Below, piece after piece: positions 1 to 4,162 of a stretch of 8,280 nt of DNA. The DNA is from Oscillospiraceae bacterium (GTDB lineage Bacteria; Bacillota_A; Clostridia; Oscillospirales; Oscillospiraceae): contig CADAPN010000155.1 of the NCBI GenBank assembly GCA_902789835.1, positions 1-8,280 on the forward strand. The letters run 5' to 3'. The notes below the pieces were generated by a model. It was not told the DNA's origin and ran no database searches. It saw nothing but the letters and a program-made list of their open reading frames with translations. The first letter of the stretch is position 1, and each line of letters opens with the position of its first letter. A program made the position numbers and the translations under genes.

Positions 1-279
1 CGGCGCCTTCGGGCCTTCCTTCGCCGCCATCATGCAGCGGACAAAAACCTCATAATCCGCCCGATTCCGGAGCGAAACCACCACGACCGGTCCCGCGGGC
101 GTCTCCACCGTCTCCATCCGGTCCTGCGGATCCAGACGGAAGTGGGACAGGTCTCTGCTCTCAGGTCTCTCCCCCTGCAGCACGACCTTTCTGTATGCGT
201 CTTTTTCTTCCCGGTCCGGGTTGAGATAAAGCTGCGGATAGGTCTCTGCCAGGGTTTCAATCGCTGTCCGTTCGCTCAT
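1..279 (-). CDS. Hypothetical protein, N-terminal 93 residues (runs off the left edge)
   Basis: Open from an ATG at 279 to the window edge with no stop, giving 93 residues beginning MSERTAIETLAETYPQLYLN. A purine-rich stretch (GAGGAAGAGAACGG) sits just before the ATG and serves as the ribosome binding site. The visible part is soluble, charged (many Glu, Arg, Asp), with no signal peptide or membrane segment. A short hydrophobic run, GPVVVVSLRNR at about residues 63-73, looks like a beta strand followed by a helix (ADYEVFVRCMMAAKEG). I do not recognise the family and give no function. The gene follows the phosphoribosyltransferase-like gene on the same strand after an 86-base gap, so co-transcription is possible. 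A TATAAA at about 298-303 (minus strand) could be a weak -10, but no good -35 accompanies it. The start is well supported; the product is unknown. Confidence 0.72.
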   Translation of the reverse strand, partial: MSERTAIETLAETYPQLYLNPDREEKDAYRKVVLQGERPESRDLSHFRLDPQDRMETVETPAGPVVVVSLRNRADYEVFVRCMMAAKEGPKAP

Positions 280-346
280 TCCGTTCTCTTCCTCTTTTTA
301 TACAGGTCTGTAAAGCCCAAAGCGCTTCTCCGGGTTCCATTGATCT

Positions 347-359
347 GGACCGCCGGTCC
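347..359 (-). other. Small inverted repeat between two minus-strand genes
   Basis: GGACC-GCC-GGTCC forms a perfect 5-bp stem with a 3-base loop, starting six bases beyond the phosphoribosyltransferase-like stop codon. No T-tract follows it on the minus strand, so it does not qualify as an intrinsic terminator. It may stabilise the mRNA 3' end or may be chance in GC-rich DNA. The rest of the 280-365 gap shows only the ribosome binding site of the next gene. Confidence 0.3.
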
Positions 360-365
360 CGGCTG

Positions 366-1004
366 TCACAGACTGGAAATGCCGTAGCTGTTGACCAGCG
401 CGTCCAGCTTCACGCCGGCTTTGCAAAGCGGGCAGTCCGTGGCCGGCGCACACATAAAGTCACCCAGCAGGTCCGAGCCGAAGATGGTCGTGATCGGCAG
501 GCCGGCGCACTTCTTCCCGGCGGAAAAGATGGCGCAGATGCTCTCCGGCTTACCGCCGTAGTACTTTACCGCGTTTACCGCGTCCAGCACCATGGCGCCG
601 GTGGCGACGCTTGCCGCAAGGATCAGGACGTGTCGGTTGCGGATCAGGTGCGCGGTGTTGCTGCGGAAGATGATCTGGTTTGAGCTGGTCAGCTCCGGCG
701 TCACGACGTAAATTGTCCCATGTTCGTTCGTGATGCGGATGCCGGCCTGGATCAGCTCCTCCGCGATGCAGGTTCCAAGGACCTCTGTCCCCTCCAGACA
801 CAGAATGCTGTCAATCGGAGAGGTCTTGTCCAGCTTCTGCACCAGTTCCTTTGCCGCTTCATGCGCCTCTGCCAGACGGTGTTTGGTATAGGTCATGTCA
901 ACATAGTAGTTTACATGGCATTTGTTGGTGGCGAAATGCCCTTTGGCAATCCGCAGCGGAATGCTGTGTGTTTCTTCCCGCAGATGTGACGTTGAAATAC
1001 CCAT
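366..1004 (-). CDS. Orotate phosphoribosyltransferase-like (PRTase-fold) protein
   Basis: The 212-residue product starts at ATG 1004, preceded by GGAAGGAGC at 7-base spacing. A longer frame to 1085 is rejected because its extra part has no ribosome binding site and would cover the probable promoter. The fold is that of type I phosphoribosyltransferases: HVLILAASVATGAMVLDAV at residues 125-143 aligns with the PRPP-binding loop, followed by a KYYGGK turn. In true PyrE enzymes the loop carries an acidic pair (VDD or VED); here those positions are Ala-Ala (130-131), so ordinary PRPP chemistry is doubtful. N-terminal features include KGHFATNKCHVNYYVDMT (21-38). The C-terminus has DCPLCKAG (190-197), a CxxC pair that could bind metal. 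As I recall, Clostridia carry such proteins annotated as orotate phosphoribosyltransferase; no other pyr gene is adjacent. PRTase fold is fairly sure, enzyme activity unsure; a nucleotide-sensing role is possible. Confidence 0.82.
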   Translation of the reverse strand: MGISTSHLREETHSIPLRIAKGHFATNKCHVNYYVDMTYTKHRLAEAHEAAKELVQKLDKTSPIDSILCLEGTEVLGTCIAEELIQAGIRITNEHGTIYVVTPELTSSNQIIFRSNTAHLIRNRHVLILAASVATGAMVLDAVNAVKYYGGKPESICAIFSAGKKCAGLPITTIFGSDLLGDFMCAPATDCPLCKAGVKLDALVNSYGISSL

Positions 1005-1042
1005 GGCTGAAGCTCCTTCCTTTTGTCTTTTCCGTGTTTGTT

Positions 1043-1061
1043 CTCCGGATCGGGTCCGGAG
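1043..1061 (-). promoter_or_regulatory. Leader hairpin upstream of the PRTase-like gene
   Basis: CTCCGGA-TCGGG-TCCGGAG is a perfect 7-bp inverted repeat with a 5-base loop. It lies inside the expected 5' untranslated leader, between the probable transcription start (near 1069) and the ribosome binding site (1011-1019). No U-run follows, so it is not an obvious attenuator. It could stabilise the mRNA or be a protein or ligand site. Confidence 0.4.
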
Positions 1062-1075
1062 CCTTCCGTGCTTTG

Positions 1076-1108
1076 ATTCTACCACACTGGAAACGATCTT
1101 CCGTTTCC
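1076..1108 (-). promoter_or_regulatory. Probable extended -10 promoter with overlapping inverted-repeat operator candidate
   Basis: On the minus strand TGG-TAGAAT (-10 hexamer at 1081-1076) fits an extended -10 promoter. The hexamer 17 bases upstream (ACGGAA, 1104-1099) is a poor -35. A perfect inverted repeat, GGAAACG-N6-CGTTTCC (1089-1108), covers the spacer and the -35 area, where a repressor would block or an activator would replace -35 contacts. The site would drive the PRTase-like gene with a leader of about 65 bases. No regulator gene lies nearby, so the bound factor is unknown. Confidence 0.42.
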
Positions 1109-1184
1109 CGGGGAGTCCTGTTCTTTGATGCCGGCGGCGACCGATGTACCGGCCGACCGAACAGACCTTTGTGCAGTCTTTCGG

Positions 1185-2258
1185 TTAAGCCGCTGCGTTC
1201 TTTTTCTGTATTCCGCGCAGGACAAAGAGCACCGCAGCCACAAGCACCGCGCCGATCAGCAGGCAGATCATCCAGTTTCTCAGGATGCCGGCGAAGATGT
1301 AGCACACGAAGCTGATGGCGGCAACCGTGAGAGCATAGGGGAGCTGGGTCGAAACATGCTCGATGTGGTTGACATTTGCGCCGGCGGACGCCATGATCGT
1401 GGTATCTGAGATGGGAGAGCAGTGGTCGCCGCAGACAGCGCCGGCAAGGCAGGCGGAAATACCGATCATCAGCAGGTCCGGGTATTCTTTGAATACCGGC
1501 AGAACAATCGGAATCAGGATGCCGAACGTACCCCAGCTGGTACCGGTGGAGAACGCCAGTCCCATCGCCACCAGGAAAATCACGGCGGGAAGCATCGAGA
1601 ACAGTCCCTCGGCCGCGCCCTGCACAAGTCCTGCAACGTAATCGGCCGCGCCCAGAAGACCCGTGATGTTCTTGAGAGTCAGCGCGAAGGTAAGGATCAG
1701 CATGGCGGGAACCATGGCGACAAAGCCTTTGGTAATGCAGTCCGTGGCATCCTTGAAGCTGATGACCTTGCGGCAGAGCAGGTAGATGAACGTGACCATC
1801 ACCGCGATGATGCTGCCCCAGGGCAGACCGACCGATGCATCCGTCTCGGCGAAGGAGTCGATCAGGCTGGCGCCGGACCAGTAGCCGCCGACATACATCA
1901 TACCGACGATGCAGCAGATGATCAGCACGATCACCGGGATCAGCATATCCCAGATGGAGGCGCCTTTGACCGACTGCTCATCCTCATTGCCGAGGGAGCC
2001 GAGATCACCCTTCGCGGCGCGAAGCTCCGCTCTGGCCATGGGACCGTAGTCAACGCCCAGCACCGACAGAAGAACGACGAAGACGATCGTCAGAAGCGAA
2101 TAGAAATTATAGGGAATCGCCTGAATGAACAGCTGAATGCCGGATACACCGGAGTCCAGATCCTGCGCCGTCGCCGAGATCGCCGCCGCCCAGGAGGACA
2201 CCGGGGCGATCATGCAGATCGGCGCCGCAGTCGCGTCAATGATGTACGCCAGTTTAGC
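1185..2258 (-). pseudogene. nhaC: NhaC-family Na+/H+ antiporter, C-terminal fragment of a broken gene
   Basis: This frame holds the C-terminal ~357 residues of an NhaC-type secondary transporter (ion-coupled antiport across the cytoplasmic membrane). Family-type sequence begins at 2258 with AKLAYIIDATAAPICMIAPV and runs through several hydrophobic segments, including a Gly/Ser-rich stretch FSTGTSWGTFGILIPIVLP and the charged loop GAVCGDHCSPISDTT typical of the family, to a C-terminal helix and a Lys/Ala tail. The first in-frame ATG is at 2213, inside a conserved region, so it is not a natural start; the N-terminal part lies in another frame (2210-2638). The two halves would join into one transporter of about 500 residues if a short missing piece near 2259-2266 were restored. 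No further stops or shifts are seen, so the lesion looks recent or artefactual. An imperfect stem (1157-1184) follows the stop without a T-tract. Confidence 0.85.
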
Positions 2259-2638
2259 CCGGGAGGGCAGTTGAAGTAGTCGTCAATGAAGATCAGCACG
2301 CCGAGCAGGAAGGTCGCAAGCAGCGCCCCTGCCTTGCTGTGGACATGTTTCACGGCCCAGCGGCCGAACGCGGCAGAGCCTCCTGCTGCATTCACCAGGG
2401 CCACCATGATGCCAAGCAGAACCAGGAACATGAAAATACCTGCGTTCCAGCCGTCCGCGATGGCGCCGATAAAGCCGTCGTTGATCATGGTATCCAGTGA
2501 TGCAATCGGATGAAACCCGCCCAGGAAGAGGGCGCCGACAACAATACCGATAAAGAGTGAACTGTAGGTTTCCTTCGTGATCAGAGCCAGGACGATAGCC
2601 ACAATCGGAGGCACAAGTGCCCAGAAAGTTCCCGCCAT
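2210..2638 (-). pseudogene. nhaC: NhaC-family Na+/H+ antiporter, N-terminal fragment of a broken gene
   Basis: The ATG at 2638 is preceded by GGAGGG at 8-base spacing and a consensus promoter, so expression signals are intact. Residues 1-124 are normal NhaC-family sequence: a first membrane helix (FWALVPPIVAIVLALITKE), the SSLFIGIVVGALFLGG helix, a Gly-rich third helix region and VLIFIDDYFNC (114-124), whose Asp pair belongs to a conserved family signature. After Cys124 the frame turns into unrelated residues (PPGLNWRTSLTRLRRRSA) and stops at 2210. In relatives the Cys is followed by a conserved stretch of about 18 residues (LTVG...RPVTDK...SR as I recall the family) before AKLAYIID, which here is found in another frame. 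The TGA overlaps the ATG of the downstream fragment as ATGA (2213-2210). A functional antiporter is unlikely as the sequence stands. Confidence 0.87.
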
Positions 2639-2673
2639 GATTGATTCCCTCCAAACAGGATTAAATTGCTTTC

Positions 2674-2701
2674 ATTATAGACGGATGATGAAATTTGTCA
2701 A
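2674..2701 (-). promoter_or_regulatory. Sigma-A promoter of the NhaC-type gene
   Basis: On the minus strand TTGACA (2701-2696), a 16-base spacer and TATAAT (2679-2674) match both consensus hexamers exactly. Transcription should start near 2667, leaving a leader of about 29 bases before ATG 2638. The intact strong promoter in front of a broken coding region suggests that the gene was functional until recently. Confidence 0.85.
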
Positions 2702-2742
2702 GATTATGCCGGCTTTTCAGGGCTGCTTTGTTCCGGTATTTC

Positions 2743-3873
2743 TCAGTCCCGGATGTCCACCGCGATGCCGTTGAGTTCAACGCCGGCGTCCGCGGAGACG
2801 AGGATATATTTCTTCCCGTCGATGACCCGGGCTTCCACCAGATAACTGAACTTCGGGTTCACGCTGATCTTCACCTCGGGTGTGGCAATCTCCATCCGGC
2901 TGGTGTTGGTGAGGTTTCCCGGACGCAGCACCGCGTCCTCCCCCATCGTCTCGGTGCAGCCGGCGCAGAAGGCCTCGGCCTCCTCGGGGCTTGCGCCGCT
3001 GTTTTCGAGGATCTCCCCCATCTCTTCCAGAGACACAGTCATGGGCTCGGGATCCTTGGTCTCCTTGTACACGGCGATGCGCTCATTAAGCTGCTCGTGC
3101 ATGGCCTGAATCACATCAAAGCTGCAGTCCTTGTCGAGTGCCCCGGTCAGCGCCTCGTTGAAGCTCTCCTTCTGTCGTCCGGCCGACATGGGCACCGGCG
3201 TGCGGAAGACCGCGTCCACGAAGTCCTGGTGGCTGGCATTGATGTTTTTGGAATAGAACAGGGCGTTGTAGATATTTGTCGCACGTCCGTCGAAGGCCGG
3301 GAACAGGAAACCCAGTTCCGGCGCAGCCACAACCTGGCCGATGATGGAGCTGCGGAAGCGCTTCTCGTCCGCCACATAACCCAGCTCCGGCTTCCCCGGT
3401 TTCACCGGACACACACAGCAGAGCATGTATTTGTACACGTCGCCGCTGTCATCCTCCTGCCCGTCCTTGCCGTAGTGCGGCACGTCATAGACGTCATAGG
3501 CCATCAGGATCAGGTAGTTCTGATCCTCCATGTCAATGTGGTCGATGATGCAGCGGTAGAATTCTTCCCGCAGGGCCGCGTCCGACAGCTCGCTCTTGCG
3601 CAGGGCGGTAAGCAGGCGGTGTTCCTCGCTGTCCATAACCTGTTTCGTGGCAAACGAGATGTCCAGCAGGTTCTTCCCCAAGGCGCCGGACAGGGTCTTT
3701 TTCAGCAGGCTGAAGTATTTCTCCGTCTCTTCCTGGGTCAGCAGACCGAGAGACTCATCAAATGAGGAGACAATCTCTTTGTTTGTATTGACATAGCATC
3801 CGTAAAAGTGATGGATGGCATTGTGCTCCGGCCGGATGCGGCGGCGGATCTCACCGAGTTCTTTCTGATTCAT
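2743..3873 (-). CDS. DUF4317 family protein
   Basis: The 376-residue soluble product starts at ATG 3873 (MNQKELGEIRRRIRPEHNAI), which fits the usual start of DUF4317 proteins of Clostridia, with the hallmark GCYVN and EIVSSFDESLG segments just after. AAGGAG lies 13 bases upstream of the ATG, a rather long spacing. The frame stays open to 4041, but the consensus promoter at 3947-3975 lies inside that extension, so the longer start is rejected. Other recognisable parts are DHIDMEDQNYLILMAYDVYDVP (about 132-153), a CCVCPVKPGKPELGY segment and a C-terminal domain rich in beta strands ending in VDIRD. No signal peptide or membrane helix is seen. Family function is unknown to me and no catalytic motif is evident. 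It stands divergent from the iron-sulfur flavoprotein gene; the NhaC-type gene downstream has its own promoter, so this is probably a single-gene unit. Confidence 0.9.
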   Translation of the reverse strand: MNQKELGEIRRRIRPEHNAIHHFYGCYVNTNKEIVSSFDESLGLLTQEETEKYFSLLKKTLSGALGKNLLDISFATKQVMDSEEHRLLTALRKSELSDAALREEFYRCIIDHIDMEDQNYLILMAYDVYDVPHYGKDGQEDDSGDVYKYMLCCVCPVKPGKPELGYVADEKRFRSSIIGQVVAAPELGFLFPAFDGRATNIYNALFYSKNINASHQDFVDAVFRTPVPMSAGRQKESFNEALTGALDKDCSFDVIQAMHEQLNERIAVYKETKDPEPMTVSLEEMGEILENSGASPEEAEAFCAGCTETMGEDAVLRPGNLTNTSRMEIATPEVKISVNPKFSYLVEARVIDGKKYILVSADAGVELNGIAVDIRD

Positions 3874-3904
3874 GGGATTCGACTTTCTCCTTGTAAAATA
3901 CGCT

Positions 3905-3932
3905 CCGGCAGATACCGGGTTTCTGCTGCCGG
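3905..3932 (-). promoter_or_regulatory. Leader hairpin of the DUF4317 gene
   Basis: CCGGCAG (3905-3911) and CTGCCGG (3926-3932) form a perfect 7-bp stem with a 14-base loop. It lies in the predicted leader, between the expected transcription start near 3940 and the AAGGAG ribosome binding site. No U-run follows. It may be an mRNA-stabilising or regulatory structure; the sequence does not show which. Confidence 0.35.
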
Positions 3933-3946
3933 GCAAAAGCCTTATG

Positions 3947-3975
3947 ATTCTAATCGCCCGGGACGTGAATGTCAA
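3947..3975 (-). promoter_or_regulatory. Sigma-A promoter of the DUF4317 gene
   Basis: On the minus strand TTGACA (3975-3970), a 17-base spacer and TAGAAT (3952-3947) form a near-perfect promoter. Transcription should begin near 3940, about 67 bases before ATG 3873. Its position also fixes the translation start, since the longer open frame to 4041 would begin upstream of this promoter. Confidence 0.82.
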
Positions 3976-4065
3976 TCGGATTCTGTCTTGTGCTTTTGCC
4001 TGTTTTCGTTCTTGCCGGTGGTTAACCTCGTCAAACCGCACAAAAACATGTCAGAAACGCCTGTT

Positions 4066-4096
4066 TTGTATAGTGACTTTTTCCTGTTCTTATGAT
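4066..4096 (+). promoter_or_regulatory. Probable promoter of the iron-sulfur flavoprotein gene
   Basis: TTGTAT (4066-4071) and TATGAT (4091-4096) are plausible -35 and -10 hexamers, but the 19-base spacer is longer than ideal. An alternative register (TAGTGA at 4071, GATAAA at 4094) has a 17-base spacer but poorer hexamers. The region is AT-rich and lies 67 bases before ATG 4163. A perfect 8-bp palindrome GGTTAACC (4020-4027) and an imperfect ACAAAA/TTTTGT repeat (4040-4069) lie just upstream, between the two divergent promoters, and could be regulator sites. Confidence 0.45.
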
Positions 4097-4162
4097 AAAC
4101 TCATGACGAGCGTGCAAAAATACATATTAAAATACCATGATTAACACAGAGAGGGGAAAACC

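Noticed and set aside
1005..1085. N-terminal extension of the PRTase-like protein to ATG 1085
   Set aside because: The extension is Arg/Lys-rich and unlike the family, overlaps the promoter, and the ATG at 1004 has the strong GGAAGGAGC site.
1157..1184. Imperfect stem (CCGAA..GAC / GTC..TTCGG) just after the antiporter stop, as a terminator
   Set aside because: The stem is short and bulged and no T-tract follows on the minus strand.
1422..2279. Plus-strand open frame of 285 codons opposite the antiporter fragments
   Set aside because: The product is rich in Arg, His, Asp and Gln without domains, and the minus strand encodes clear transporter helices there.
2702..2742. Search for a terminator after the DUF4317 gene
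   Set aside because: Only a weak CCGG/CCGG pairing with a long loop is present and no T-run; read-through into the antiporter gene is possible.
2695..3765. Long plus-strand open frame opposite the DUF4317 gene
   Set aside because: It is a His/Val/Leu-rich shadow of a well-supported minus-strand gene, with no ribosome binding site or recognisable motif.
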